The notes beneath the pieces were generated by a model. That model was not told the origin of the DNA. It saw only the letters and a list, made by a program, of their open reading frames with translations, and ran no database searches. Made by a program: the position numbers and the translations under genes. Shown piece by piece: positions 54,617 to 63,950 of a stretch of DNA of 64,000 nt; within the stretch, counting starts at the first letter, position 1; each line of letters starts with the position of its first letter. The DNA lies in assembly GCA_900012615.1 (NCBI GenBank), contig LT009756.1, positions 2,319,274-2,383,273 of the forward strand, written 5' to 3'. The stretch comes from Agrobacterium genomosp. 13 str. CFBP 6927. GTDB lineage: Bacteria; Pseudomonadota; Alphaproteobacteria; Rhizobiales; Rhizobiaceae.

Positions 54617-55026
54617 GGTGCGACTCCGCAACTGCTGTTTTTCAACTGATCTTCCTGTAGTGCGAGTTGACGATCCATCTTCTGCTCCAGCACGGAATAG
54701 TCGCTGTTGATGGACACAAGGACCTGCCTCAGATCCGCAAATATCGCTCTGATCGCGGCAACATGTTCCCGTTCCCTGCACTCGAGAAAATTGACCTTTT
54801 TCGATATTTCCGTAAGCGGCAGCGATGCCAAACGCGCGTCGATATCATCCAGACGGTTCTGAAACGTCGCGTAAGTGAAAGTCGCTGCGACGACCGCTGA
54901 AACAATCGCGATGCCGGTGCCGATCGTTGTTGTGATGGCATAGTCTTTGGTTAAAGGCGCCCTCTTCGGAGAACTCAACTCAAACTTTATCGCATCAATC
55001 TGATCCTGCAGACTTTTCTCCGGCAT
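54613..55026 (-). CDS. small membrane protein with coiled coil, between ureA and ureB
   Basis: The 137-residue protein has a cytosolic N-terminus of about 32 residues and one membrane helix ([25 protein letters not shown], about 31-55). A helical heptad-rich tail follows ([50 protein letters not shown]), ending SSCGVAP. It is translationally coupled to ureB by a four-base overlap and follows ureA by 12 bases. I know of no named family. Other rhizobia often place short genes here; a membrane role near urease is only suggested by position. Confidence 0.72.
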   Translation of the reverse strand: MPEKSLQDQIDAIKFELSSPKRAPLTKDYAITTTIGTGIAIVSAVVAATFTYATFQNRLDDIDARLASLPLTEISKKVNFLECREREHVAAIRAIFADLRQVLVSINSDYSVLEQKMDRQLALQEDQLKNSSCGVAP

Positions 55027-55038
55027 AGGCTCCCCCCT

Positions 55039-55341
55039 TTACCGTATCGGTTCGTGAACGGTCACCAGCTTGGTGCCATCGGGAAACGTCGCTTCCACCT
55101 GCACATCATGGATCATTTCGGCGATGCCTTCCATCACCTGGTCGCGGGAAATGACATGCGCGCCGGCTTCCATCAGCTCGGCCACGGCACGGCCGTCGCG
55201 GGCGCCCTCGACCACGAAATCGGTAATCAGCGCAATCGCTTCGGGATAGTTCAGCTTCACGCCGCGTTCCAGCCGACGGCGCGCCACCATGGCGGCCATG
55301 GAAATCAGCAGCTTGTCTTTTTCTCTTGGGCTAAGGTTCAT
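55039..55341 (-). CDS. ureA: urease gamma subunit UreA
   Basis: The 100-residue subunit begins [42 protein letters not shown] and ends [16 protein letters not shown], a textbook UreA. Longer upstream frame is not family-like. It is 110 bases downstream of ureD. It packs against UreB and UreC in the trimer of trimers. Confidence 0.98.
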   Translation of the reverse strand: MNLSPREKDKLLISMAAMVARRRLERGVKLNYPEAIALITDFVVEGARDGRAVAELMEAGAHVISRDQVMEGIAEMIHDVQVEATFPDGTKLVTVHEPIR

Positions 55342-55451
55342 CGTGGTCCCGCAGCTTTCGCACCTGCCCCGCAAATCAAAGCGTTTCCGGGGCCAAATTC
55401 GACTTGTTTGACAGACCCCGAAGGACGCCGGTTGCCGACGATCCGAAGGGT

Positions 55452-56303
55452 TTACAGATTCCAGACTTTCGGCACTGGCGCGCCGTTTCGCAAGAGCGAA
55501 ATGATCGGAAAAAGTAATTTTCTCAAGGAGAAACCATCTTCGGCAGAGACGCGAACAACAAGCTTGCCCTGCCATTCGCTGGCGCCGCCGCTTTCCCCGG
55601 CAATAGCCCGGATTTTAGGCAGAAGCGCCTCGGCCAGAGGCCCGATATAAAGCAGCGTCGCAAAGGCGACCTGACCGGCCAGAACCGCCGGTTTCGCGGT
55701 CAGCGCCGCTACCTCGCCTTGCAGCAGAAGCTCTTCGGCATGCACCAGCTTACCCCCGTGGCGAATACGCCAGCGGTCGCGGAAAAGGCCATGCGCCATC
55801 GCCTCGCCCATGGCCTGGCGACCGAGCAGCACGGCTTCGACGGCGATGAATTCGGAAGATTGGTCGAGATCGGCTTCCAGCCGGCGGGTCAGCGACGCCC
55901 GGTCGAAGAGAATGGTTTCCTGCGGCAGCCAGTGCAATCGGGCGTTCGGCCCGGCGGAAACCCGGGCGGTAACGGTGGCGGTTCCGGAGGATGCCTTGTA
56001 AACCTTCTCGCAGGCCTGCGTGGTCACCACCAGCGATGTGCCGGCGCCGGCCACCGCCTGCCATTCAAGTTCGTCTCCGCCGGTCAGGCCGCCGGAGGAA
56101 TTGATGAGAATGGCTTCGGCTTCGTTCGAAAAGGTTTCCGGCAGGCGGATTTTGGCGCAGCCTTCCTGGAACAGTTCCTCCAGCCGGCTGCGCCCTTCAA
56201 CCGCTTTGGTTACAATGCGTCCTCTGCCACGGGCGCGCTGCTGCCGGACAGGTTGAGCGTCTTGGCGACCGGAAGGGCCGATGGCTTGCTGTTCTGGCTG
56301 CAC
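55452..56303 (-). CDS. ureD: urease accessory protein UreD
   Basis: The 283-residue protein shows [33 protein letters not shown] and the family's [38 protein letters not shown]. UreD is the first accessory protein to bind apo-urease, with UreF and UreG joining later. I chose GTG 56303 because GGAG lies six bases before it and the length then fits. This start is inside the end of the upstream esterase gene, a 94-base overlap in another frame. Confidence 0.93.
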   Translation of the reverse strand: MQPEQQAIGPSGRQDAQPVRQQRARGRGRIVTKAVEGRSRLEELFQEGCAKIRLPETFSNEAEAILINSSGGLTGGDELEWQAVAGAGTSLVVTTQACEKVYKASSGTATVTARVSAGPNARLHWLPQETILFDRASLTRRLEADLDQSSEFIAVEAVLLGRQAMGEAMAHGLFRDRWRIRHGGKLVHAEELLLQGEVAALTAKPAVLAGQVAFATLLYIGPLAEALLPKIRAIAGESGGASEWQGKLVVRVSAEDGFSLRKLLFPIISLLRNGAPVPKVWNL

Positions 56304-57463
56304 GCGGTCTCCGAAGCGGTTGCGGAAGCGGATGAGGCCTTTGCGCCGCAATCCTTCTTGACGACGGCATCCACGACCAGCTGCCCTTCCGTATTGCGGA
56401 AGAAATCCCACATTCTTTCCGCCGCATCAACCGTGCGCGTCACTTCGCCTGTGGGCATCTTGCGCTCCACGGCCGGTTCCGCCTTCGGCGTCTGTTCGCC
56501 GCCCGGCTTGCGGGTGACGACGGCGCTCGCCGCCAGCACTTCCGCCTTCATGGTGGCGCGCGGCCAGGCGTGGTCCCAATCGTTGATGACATAGGACTGA
56601 ATGCGTGCGCCGGCCTTGCAGACGTCATAAGAATTGACGGTGAAACTTTCGCCCACCTTGCTTTTGGCAGCGCCCTTGCAGCCGTCCATCTCGGCCCAGC
56701 GCTTCAGCGCCGTCTCGCCGCCATATTGCCAATAGGATTTGCCGCCGCCCTGATAGGGGTTGGCGGGATCCTTCAGCCCGGCAAAGGCGATGATGGACAT
56801 CGGCCGCGCCGGCGTGCAGCTTGCCGCATCCGGTGCCCATTTGCCCTCGGTCTCCAGCGGATAACCCGCGCGCAGCGAGGCGACGAAACCGGCAGCGGTG
56901 AAATCCGCGCTGCCATTGCAGATGAATTGCGACAGCATGCGCCCGCCGCCGGAATAACCGGAACCGTAAAAACGCTCCTCATCGACGCAGAACTTGCCCT
57001 TCACCATGGTGATGGCATCGCGAATGAAGCCGACCTCGTCCAGCCCGCCCGGACGCTTGGTGACGCCGGGAACATTCCAGGCATGGGTGCCGGGCAATTC
57101 GCCATTCAGGCTGCCGGCCAGCGCCACGACCACCAGACCGTCACGCTCGGCCAGCTTGTCCCAGCCGCTGCGGTTCAGCTGGCCATGCGGATTGCTGTTG
57201 GAGCCATGGAAATCGAACACGACAGGCAGCGGCTTTTTTCCGTCATAGGCCGAGGGAACAAAATAGACGCCGTCGCGTTTTTCACCGTTGGAGAGAATGG
57301 AAAAATCATGCCTGCCCGGTTCCATGCCGGGTCCGGGCAACTGACCGCAGGTCGATGCCGACGCTGCGACACCGGCGCTCGCGCACATCGCAAGACCCAG
57401 AAAGAGGGTGCGGGCGGAGCGGAACAGCCGGGCGGCCCGGCCAATGGCAAAGTCTTGATTCAT
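56210..57463 (-). CDS. secreted alpha/beta-hydrolase esterase (PHB depolymerase/feruloyl esterase-like)
   Basis: The 417-residue protein has a signal peptide (about 15-37, [18 protein letters not shown]). The hydrolase fold includes [26 protein letters not shown] (oxyanion region) and the nucleophile loop [11 protein letters not shown] with Ser in [22 protein letters not shown] likely supplies the Asp, and the His is later (NDWDHAWPR). Family members are LpqC/PHB depolymerases and feruloyl esterases. The C-terminal 30 residues are Ser/Ala-rich and overlap the ureD start. It may lead the urease transcript; a functional link is not evident. Confidence 0.82.
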   Translation of the reverse strand: MNQDFAIGRAARLFRSARTLFLGLAMCASAGVAASASTCGQLPGPGMEPGRHDFSILSNGEKRDGVYFVPSAYDGKKPLPVVFDFHGSNSNPHGQLNRSGWDKLAERDGLVVVALAGSLNGELPGTHAWNVPGVTKRPGGLDEVGFIRDAITMVKGKFCVDEERFYGSGYSGGGRMLSQFICNGSADFTAAGFVASLRAGYPLETEGKWAPDAASCTPARPMSIIAFAGLKDPANPYQGGGKSYWQYGGETALKRWAEMDGCKGAAKSKVGESFTVNSYDVCKAGARIQSYVINDWDHAWPRATMKAEVLAASAVVTRKPGGEQTPKAEPAVERKMPTGEVTRTVDAAERMWDFFRNTEGQLVVDAVVKKDCGAKASSASATASETACSQNSKPSALPVAKTLNLSGSSAPVAEDAL

Positions 57464-57718
57464 TGACACGCCTTTATTGGGCACGGTTTCCCCGACGATA
57501 CGTCGGACGTGCGTGGAATGTAAGGGATCAACTGTCGCGGCGTGCGAATAGACTTTTCCTGTGTCTCGCATGCAGCATTTGCGCTGCCAATATCACAGGC
57601 TTTTATTCAATGAAATGCTAAAATTACGCATGAAAGCCATGTCGAGACGCATAGGCTTTCAAAATATTAATCGGCCGTTTGCACGCCGTGATCGGCGCAC
57701 AGGGGTTTTAGTCTCGAT

Positions 57719-58414
57719 TTATACTGTCAGGTGACGCCGCGCTTCCGGCGTATCCAGCGTTTCGGCCAGCCCCTGATGCACGATTTCACCCCGGTCCATG
57801 ATGTAGACGTAATCGGCAAGCTCGCGGCAGAAATCCAGATATTGCTCGACCAGCAGGATCGCCATGCCGGTAGAATCGCGCAGATATTTGATCGCCCGGC
57901 CGATATCCTTGATGATCGACGGCTGAATGCCCTCGGTCGGCTCGTCGAGAACGAGAATTTTCGGCCGCGTCACCAAAGCCCGGCCGATGGCGAGCTGCTG
58001 CTGCTGTCCGCCAGAGAGATCGCCGCCGCGCCTTCCCAGCATGGATTGCAGCACCGGAAACAGGCTGAAAATATCGTCGGGAATGAACCGTTCCTTACGC
58101 GGCAGCGGCGCATAGCCGCTTTCGAGATTCTCCTGCACGCTGAGCAGCGGAAAGATTTCCCGCCCCTGCGGCACGTAACCGACACCGCGCTTGGCCCGGT
58201 GGTAAGGCGCCAGCCCATCCAGCGACGCCCCTTCAAAGCTGATCGTCCCGGCACTAATGGCGTGCTGCCCGGTAACGGCCCGCAGCAGCGAGCTTTTGCC
58301 CACCCCGTTGCGGCCGAGGACGCAGGTGATCTTGCCCATCTCCGCCGTCAGCGAAACGCCACGGAGCGCTTGGGCTGCGCCGTAATGGAGGTTGATGTTG
58401 TCGACGTTCAGCAT
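57719..58414 (-). CDS. urtE: urea ABC transporter ATPase UrtE
   Basis: The 231-residue LivF-type ATPase has Walker A VLGRNGVGKSS, the signature LSGGQQQQLAIGRAL and Walker B ILVLDEPTEGIQPSI, with VEQYLDFCRELADYVYIMDRG after it. The start MLNVDNINLHYGAAQAL at 58414 has GGAG upstream. UrtE works with UrtD on the UrtBC channel. It is separated from urtD by 198 bases holding a long inverted repeat. It is the last urt gene; no terminator was found. Confidence 0.95.
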   Translation of the reverse strand: MLNVDNINLHYGAAQALRGVSLTAEMGKITCVLGRNGVGKSSLLRAVTGQHAISAGTISFEGASLDGLAPYHRAKRGVGYVPQGREIFPLLSVQENLESGYAPLPRKERFIPDDIFSLFPVLQSMLGRRGGDLSGGQQQQLAIGRALVTRPKILVLDEPTEGIQPSIIKDIGRAIKYLRDSTGMAILLVEQYLDFCRELADYVYIMDRGEIVHQGLAETLDTPEARRHLTV

Positions 58415-58448
58415 GGTGAGACTCCATTGGCGCATTGGTGGGAGGCGT

Positions 58449-58591
58449 TACCCCCCTCTGCCCTGCCGGGCATCTCCCCCTCCAAGGGGGGAGGATCGGC
58501 AAGCGGCGAAAACTCTGCCCATGGAACGGGCGGGTGCGGCATCTGATCTCCCCCCTTGAGGGGGAGATGCCCGGCAGGGCAGAGGGGGGTA
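58449..58591. repeat. long inverted repeat, family B, copy 2 (between urtD and urtE)
   Basis: Left arm from 58449 and right arm ending at 58591, about 46 bases each, are near-perfect reverse complements around an unrelated 50-base centre. The arms match copies 1 and 3. Because urtD and urtE lie on the same strand with the repeat between them, an mRNA stem would interrupt the operon. Confidence 0.92.
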
Positions 58592-58612
58592 TCACGAGCG
58601 CAAACACCACCA

Positions 58613-59374
58613 TCACCGCCCCAGATAATTCTCGATCACCTTCGGATCGTTCGACACGAAATCAATCGACCCTTCGGCCAGCACCGAGCCTTCGGCAAGG
58701 CACGTCACCTTCACCCCTAGTTCGCGGATGAAACCCATGTCATGCTCCACCACCACAACCGAACGGGTCTTGGCGATTTCCTTCAAAAGCACGGCGGTTT
58801 CGGCGGTTTCCGCATCCGTCATGCCGGCCACCGGCTCGTCCACCAGCAAGAGCTTCGGCTCCTGCGCCAAGAGCATGCCGATTTCCAGCCATTGTTTCTG
58901 GCCGTGCGAGAGGTTGGCGGCGAGATCGCCGCGGCGGTGGCTCAAGCGCACGGTGGCGAGGATTTCCTCGATGCGGGCCTTGTCTTCCTCCGTCAGCCGG
59001 TAAAACAGCGTCGCGAACACGCCGCGCTTGCGGTTGAGCGCCAGTTCCAGATTGTCCCAGACGGTATGGCTTTCAAAGACCGTCGGTTTCTGGAACTTTC
59101 GTCCGATGCCGAGCTGGGCGATATCCGCCTCGTCCTTTTTGGTGAGGTCGATGCTGTCTTCGAACAGCACCGTGCCGGTATCCGGCCGCGTCTTGCCGGT
59201 GATGATATCCATCATCGTCGTCTTGCCAGCACCGTTCGGGCCGATAATGGCGCGCAGCTCGCCCGGTTCCACCACGAAGGAGAGGGAATTGAGCGCCCTG
59301 AACCCATCGAAGGACACCGAGACGCCGTCGAGATAAAGCAGGCTTTTCGTTCTGTTTTCGGAAATCGTGTTCAT
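58613..59374 (-). CDS. urtD: urea ABC transporter ATPase UrtD
   Basis: The 253-residue LivG-type ATPase has Walker A AIIGPNGAGKTTMMDIITG, LGIGRKFQKPTVFES, the signature LSHGQKQWLEIGMLLA and Walker B LLLVDEPVAGMTDAE, plus VVEHDMGFIRE. LSHGQKQWLEIG is typical of UrtD. ATG 59374 starts MNTISENRTKSLLYLDGVSV; longer frames lack homology. It lies seven bases after urtC. Confidence 0.95.
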   Translation of the reverse strand: MNTISENRTKSLLYLDGVSVSFDGFRALNSLSFVVEPGELRAIIGPNGAGKTTMMDIITGKTRPDTGTVLFEDSIDLTKKDEADIAQLGIGRKFQKPTVFESHTVWDNLELALNRKRGVFATLFYRLTEEDKARIEEILATVRLSHRRGDLAANLSHGQKQWLEIGMLLAQEPKLLLVDEPVAGMTDAETAETAVLLKEIAKTRSVVVVEHDMGFIRELGVKVTCLAEGSVLAEGSIDFVSNDPKVIENYLGR

Positions 59375-59381
59375 ATCCGTC

Positions 59382-60557
59382 TCACTCCGCCGCCTGTTGC
59401 GCCACTGTTGCGGCGCTGTCATTGCCCGGCTGTGTGCCGCCTGCCGCAAGCGCGACCCGCTTTTCGCGCCGCCGGACCAGATAGTGTTGCAGCGTGCCGA
59501 CGATGCCCTTGGGGAAGAACAGCGTCACCGCGATGAACAGCCCGCCCAGCGCAAACAGCCAGAATTCGGGGAAAGCGCCGGTGAAATAGCTCTTGCCGCC
59601 ATTGACCAGGACAGCGCCGATAATCGGCCCGATCAGCGTGCCGCGCCCGCCCACCGCCGTCCACACCACCACTTCGATGGAGTTGGCGGGCGAAAATTCG
59701 CCGGGATTGATGATGCCCACCTGCGGCACGAACAGCGCGCCGGCAATGCCCGCCATCATGGCCGAAACGACGAAGGTGAAGAGCTTGATGTTTTCCACCC
59801 GGAAACCGAGGAAACGCACCCGGCTTTCGGCATCGCGCACGCCCACCAGCACCTTGCCGAATTTGGAATTGACGATGCCGGAGGCGATCAGCAGCGAGAG
59901 CGCCAGCATCACCGCCGTCATGGCGAACAGCACAGCGCGCGTACCATCCGCCTGCACCGAGAAGCCGAGAATATCCTTAAAATCGGTCAGCCCATTATTG
60001 CCGCCGAAACCCATGTCGTTGCGGAAGAAGGCAAGCAGCAGGGCATAGGTCATGGCCTGGGTGATGATGGAGAGATAAACACCGTTGACACGCGAGCGGA
60101 AAGCGAACCAGCCGAACACGAAGGCCAGCAGCCCCGGCACCACCAGCACCATCAGCGCCGCAAACCAGAACATGTCGAAGCCCTGCCAGAACCACGGCAG
60201 TTCCTTCCAGTTGAGGAACACCATGAAATCAGGCAGCACCGGATGGCCATAAACCCCGCGCGTGCCGATCTGTCGCATCAGATACATGCCCATGGCATAA
60301 CCGCCGAGCGCGAAGAAGGCGGCATGGCCAAGCGAGAGAATGCCGCAATAACCCCAGACGAGATCGAGCGCGAGCGCCAGCAGCGCATAGGCCAGATATT
60401 TGCCGAGCATCGACATGATATAGGTCGGGATGCGCAACGCGCTGTCGGCCGGCAAAAGCAGGTTGGAGGCAGGCACCAGCACGGCGATGGCCAGAATGAT
60501 GCCGATGGCGATGGAGATGCGGCGGTCGAGCGCGCGCAGAAGGAAGCCGGTAATCAT
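59382..60557 (-). CDS. urtC: urea ABC transporter permease UrtC
   Basis: The 391-residue LivM-type permease has about nine helices and the conserved loop GIVNSKFGKVLVGVRDAESRVRFLGFRVENIKLFTFVVSAMMAGIAGALF. GYCGILSLGHAAFFALGGYAMGMYL is near residue 69. Its ATG overlaps the urtB stop by four bases. The soluble tail (VRRREKRVALAAGGTQPGNDSAATVAQQAAE) is typical. Pairs with UrtB. Confidence 0.95.
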   Translation of the reverse strand: MITGFLLRALDRRISIAIGIILAIAVLVPASNLLLPADSALRIPTYIMSMLGKYLAYALLALALDLVWGYCGILSLGHAAFFALGGYAMGMYLMRQIGTRGVYGHPVLPDFMVFLNWKELPWFWQGFDMFWFAALMVLVVPGLLAFVFGWFAFRSRVNGVYLSIITQAMTYALLLAFFRNDMGFGGNNGLTDFKDILGFSVQADGTRAVLFAMTAVMLALSLLIASGIVNSKFGKVLVGVRDAESRVRFLGFRVENIKLFTFVVSAMMAGIAGALFVPQVGIINPGEFSPANSIEVVVWTAVGGRGTLIGPIIGAVLVNGGKSYFTGAFPEFWLFALGGLFIAVTLFFPKGIVGTLQHYLVRRREKRVALAAGGTQPGNDSAATVAQQAAE

Positions 60558-62167
60558 GCTTCGATCGCCCTTCCCTTGAGTGCGAAGAGACCGCGCGGCC
60601 GCTTCTGGATGAACAGGATGATGAGAACGAGCACGAGGATCTTGCCGAGCACGGCGCCCACCGTCGGCTCAAGGAACTTGTTGAGCACGCCGAGAGACAG
60701 GGCGCCCACCAGCGTTCCCCAGAGATTGCCGACGCCGCCGAACACCACCACCATGAAACTGTCGATGATGTAGCTCTGGCCGAGATTGGGCGAGACATTG
60801 TCGATCTGCGACAGCGCCACGCCGGCGAGACCGGCAACGCCCGAACCGAGCGCGAAGGTGAAGGCATCCACCCACGGCGTGCGAATGCCCATGGAAGAGG
60901 CCATGCGGCGGTTCTGCGTCACGGCGCGCATCTGCAGGCCGAAGGCGGAGCGCTTCAGGAGAACCAGCAGCGCGAAGAACACCGAAAGCGAGAAGCAGAC
61001 GATCCACACCCGGTTCCAGGTGAAATTGAGATAACCGACGCTGAAGGAGCCGGACATCCAGCTCGGGCTGCCGACCTCACGATTGGTAGGCCCGAAGATG
61101 GAGCGCACGCCCTGTTGCAGGATAAGCGAGATGCCCCAGGTGGCGAGAAGCGTTTCCAGCGGCCGCCCGTAAAGGAAACGGATGACGCCGCGCTCCATCA
61201 CGAGGCCGACAAAGGCCGTCACCAGAAAGGCGGCGGGCAGAGCGATGGCGAGCGACCAGTCGAACAGGCCGGGGAAATGCGTGCGGATCACCTCCTGCAC
61301 CATGAAGGTGGAATAGGCGCCGATCATCACCATCTCGCCATGCGCCATGTTGATGATGCCCATCACGCCGAAGGTGATGGCAAGGCCGATGGCGGCCAGC
61401 AGCAGCACGGAACCGAGCGACAGGCCGTACCAGACATTCTGCGCATAGTCCCAGAAGGCAAGGGAGCTTTCGATGCTCGATATGGCGCTGTCGATATCCG
61501 GCTTCAGGCTCTGATCCACCGACGAGGAAGCCGCCATCAGAATGCCGATGGCATCGCGCCCGCCAAGGCTCTTGATGGTGGCGATTGCTTGCCTCTTCTC
61601 TTCGAGCGACCGTTCGGAGGAGAGCAGCGAGACAGCCCGCGCCTCCTCCATCCGGGTCCGCACCTCAGTATCGGCCTCCTTGGCGATGGCCGCTTCCAGC
61701 AATTCGAGATTTTCCGCGCTCGGCGCTTTCAGAACGGCGTCTGCCGCGGAAAGCCGCACGGATTTTTCCGGGCTGAGCAGGGTCAGGCCGCCGAGTGCGG
61801 CGCGGATGACCCGGCGCAGATTATTGTTGACCTTGATCTTGCTGACAGCCGCCTTCGGCGCTTCACCCGCACTTTCGCCCGTCAGCGGGTCGATCAGCGT
61901 AAAATTGGAACCTGCCGGCTTCGTCATGAACACCAGATTGTCGGCCTTGCGCACGTAAAGATCGCCCGCCGCAAAAGCCTCGAGCGCCGGCACGACACGC
62001 GCATCGCCCGTGGCGGCAATCTGCCCGATCAGCACTTCGGCCTGCTTGAAATCCGCCGTGCCGAGCTGGTCGATCAGCGCCTTCGGCTCGCTTTGCGCGA
62101 AGGATTGGGCTGCGATCCCCAGGGTGAGCCAGAGGAAAATGGCTCCGAGAAAAGATCGGATCGTCAT
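60554..62167 (-). CDS. urtB: urea ABC transporter permease UrtB with periplasmic N-terminal domain
   Basis: The 537-residue protein has a signal peptide (about 1-24, LTLGIAAQSFA). A soluble domain of about 210 residues with alpha-helical repeats (ALIDQLGTADFKQAEVLIGQIAATGDARVVPALEAFA) precedes the LivH-type permease from about residue 240 (AQNVWYGLSLGSVLLLAAIGLAITFGVMGIINMAHGEM). This N-terminal extension is known in proteobacterial UrtB. ATG 62167 is preferred; the open frame upstream passes through repeat sequence. Confidence 0.94.
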   Translation of the reverse strand: MTIRSFLGAIFLWLTLGIAAQSFAQSEPKALIDQLGTADFKQAEVLIGQIAATGDARVVPALEAFAAGDLYVRKADNLVFMTKPAGSNFTLIDPLTGESAGEAPKAAVSKIKVNNNLRRVIRAALGGLTLLSPEKSVRLSAADAVLKAPSAENLELLEAAIAKEADTEVRTRMEEARAVSLLSSERSLEEKRQAIATIKSLGGRDAIGILMAASSSVDQSLKPDIDSAISSIESSLAFWDYAQNVWYGLSLGSVLLLAAIGLAITFGVMGIINMAHGEMVMIGAYSTFMVQEVIRTHFPGLFDWSLAIALPAAFLVTAFVGLVMERGVIRFLYGRPLETLLATWGISLILQQGVRSIFGPTNREVGSPSWMSGSFSVGYLNFTWNRVWIVCFSLSVFFALLVLLKRSAFGLQMRAVTQNRRMASSMGIRTPWVDAFTFALGSGVAGLAGVALSQIDNVSPNLGQSYIIDSFMVVVFGGVGNLWGTLVGALSLGVLNKFLEPTVGAVLGKILVLVLIILFIQKRPRGLFALKGRAIEA

Positions 62168-62215
62168 GTCGGGTTCCTTGGGCGTTTTAATTTTGTGCGA
62201 CCTGAATATGCCGCT

Positions 62216-62373
62216 TACCCCCCTCTGCCCTGCCGGGCATCTCCCCCTCAAGGGGGGAGATCGACCTGTGGCGAGGTCTCGCCTATCTCGATGTTTGAGA
62301 ATGAAGCGGCGAGAAAGCGTCTTGCCGATCTCCCCCCTTGAGGGGGAGATGCCCGGCAGGGCAGAGGGGGGTA
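62216..62373. repeat. long inverted repeat, family B, copy 3 (between urtA and urtB)
   Basis: Left arm from 62216, right arm to 62373, each about 46 bases and almost exactly complementary, with a 60-base unrelated centre. It lies between the terminator of urtA and the urtB start. Confidence 0.92.
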
Positions 62374-62396
62374 ATTCTTGCTCAGTTTCCAATGAG

Positions 62397-62422
62397 AAAA
62401 CCGCCCCCAACAACGGGGGCGG
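62397..62422 (-). terminator. terminator or attenuator directly after urtA
   Basis: On the minus strand CCGCCCCC (62422-62415), a 6-base loop, GGGGGCGG (62408-62401) and then TTTT. It is 16 bases past the urtA stop and before urtB, so it would hold most transcripts to urtA alone. Confidence 0.88.
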
Positions 62423-62437
62423 CACCCACCTCGCTAA

Positions 62438-63727
62438 TCAACTACCCTTGCCGCCGCACTTCCCACTGGCCACATTGAAGTTGCCGCAGGACATCGGCTT
62501 CCTCCAGTCCGAGATCAGATCCTTCGAATCCGGCAGATAATCCGACCATTCGTCACCCACGACCTGCGGCGTCTGCTGCACGATTTCGAACTGGCCGTCG
62601 GCCTGGATTTCGCCGATCAGCACCGGCTTGGTGATGTGGTGGTTCGGCATGACGGTGGAGTAACCGCCCGAAAGGTTCGGCACGGAAACGCCGATAATCG
62701 AATCGAGAACCTTGTCCGTATCCGTCGTGCCGGCAGATTCGACGGCCTTTACCCAGGCGTTGAAGCCGATATAGGCGGCTTCCATCGGGTCGTTGGTCAC
62801 GCGCTTGTCGTTCTTGGTAAAGGCATGCCAGGTCTTGATGAATTCGGCATTGACCGGCGCATCGACGGACTGGAAGTAGTTCCAGGCGGCAAGGTGGCCG
62901 ACCAGCGGTGCGGTATCAAGACCGGCAAGTTCTTCTTCGCCGACCGAGAAGGCGACGACGGGAATGTCTTCAGCCTTGATGCCCTGGTTCGCCAGTTCTT
63001 TGTAGAAAGGCACGTTGGCGTCGCCGTTGATGGTGGAGACCACGGCGGTCTTCTTGCCGGCAGAGCCGAATTTCTTGATATCGGACACGATCGTCTGCCA
63101 GTCGGAATGACCGAACGGCGTGTAGTTGATCATGATGTCCTCTTCCTTGACGCCCTTCGACATCAGGTAGGCCTTCAGGATCTTGTTGGTGGTCTGCGGA
63201 TAGACATAGTCCGTGCCGGCCAGAACCCAGCGCTCCACGCCTTCGGTATTGGCAAGGTAGTCTACGGCCGGAATGGCCTGCTGGTTCGGCGCCGCACCCG
63301 TATAGAAAATGTTGCGCGAGGATTCTTCACCCTCATACTGAACCGGATAGAACAGGATCGAATTCAGTTCCTCGAAGACCGGCAGCACGGATTTGCGCGA
63401 GGACGACGTCCAGCAGCCGAAAACGGCGGCGACCTTGTCCTGCGAAATCAACTGGCGGGCCTTTTCGGCGAAAAGCGGCCAGTCGGAAGCCGGATCGACC
63501 ACTACGGCTTCGAGTTTCTTGCCGAGCACGCCGCCCTTCTTGTTCTGCTCGTCGATGAGCATCAGCATGGCGTCCTTCAGCGTCGTTTCTGAAATCGCCA
63601 TCGTACCGGACAGCGAATGCAGCACGCCGACCTTGATGGTGTCGTCAGCGGCAAAAGCGCCGTGGAAGGCGGTGGTGGACAGGATCGCGCCAAGCAGCGC
63701 AGCACTAAGCGTCTTGCGGAATATCAT
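62438..63727 (-). CDS. urtA: urea ABC transporter periplasmic binding protein UrtA
   Basis: The 429-residue protein has a signal peptide (1-26, cleavage after AFA). The Type I binding fold begins TIKVGVLHSLSGTMAISETTLKDAMLMLIDEQN and continues through FGCWTSSSRKSVLPVFEELNSILFYPVQYEGEESSRNIFYTGAAPNQQAIPAVDYL. These are UrtA-specific; the amide-binding AmiC-like relatives are shorter. It feeds urea to UrtBCDE. It heads the operon, a terminator follows, and a 16-bp perfect palindrome lies 100 bases upstream. Confidence 0.96.
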   Translation of the reverse strand: MIFRKTLSAALLGAILSTTAFHGAFAADDTIKVGVLHSLSGTMAISETTLKDAMLMLIDEQNKKGGVLGKKLEAVVVDPASDWPLFAEKARQLISQDKVAAVFGCWTSSSRKSVLPVFEELNSILFYPVQYEGEESSRNIFYTGAAPNQQAIPAVDYLANTEGVERWVLAGTDYVYPQTTNKILKAYLMSKGVKEEDIMINYTPFGHSDWQTIVSDIKKFGSAGKKTAVVSTINGDANVPFYKELANQGIKAEDIPVVAFSVGEEELAGLDTAPLVGHLAAWNYFQSVDAPVNAEFIKTWHAFTKNDKRVTNDPMEAAYIGFNAWVKAVESAGTTDTDKVLDSIIGVSVPNLSGGYSTVMPNHHITKPVLIGEIQADGQFEIVQQTPQVVGDEWSDYLPDSKDLISDWRKPMSCGNFNVASGKCGGKGS

Positions 63728-63826
63728 CGGAAGAACCCCTCTCCTTGTTTGGCCTCTCGTGGAGGCTCAGCGGCATCTGCGGCCGCTGCTGGGAGGGACT
63801 ATCGATCTCGTGAGAGCGAAACCGTA

Positions 63827-63842
63827 TACGTCAATTGACGTA
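63827..63842. promoter_or_regulatory. perfect 16-bp palindrome upstream of urtA
   Basis: TACGTCAATTGACGTA reads the same on both strands with no spacer. It lies 100 bases upstream of the urtA start, where an operator or activator site would be expected. It does not match NtrC (GCACC-N-GGTGC) or the sigma-54 pattern. Confidence 0.5.
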
Positions 63843-63929
63843 GGCGGGGTGGCGAAAGATGCATGAGGGGTTGGGAATAAGCTGAACCTGAAGGTGCTTG
63901 TCTGTGAAGCAGGAGGCCTCAGCTTGTTT

Positions 63930-63950
63930 CTTCTCCCCGCCGGGGAGAAG
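63930..63950. repeat. family C palindrome, second copy
   Basis: A 21-base perfect palindrome with core TTCTCCCCGCCGGGGAGAA, the same core as 48222-48256. It is followed by TCCGCGGCAGCGGGATGAGG, a usual companion of this element in rhizobial genomes. No gene is visible from 63843 to the window end. Confidence 0.7.

Noticed and set aside
59367..60773. Open frame of over 460 codons on the plus strand opposite urtC and urtB
   Set aside because: It is antisense to two permease genes with intact motifs and consists of His/Arg/Gln-rich sequence with no domain.
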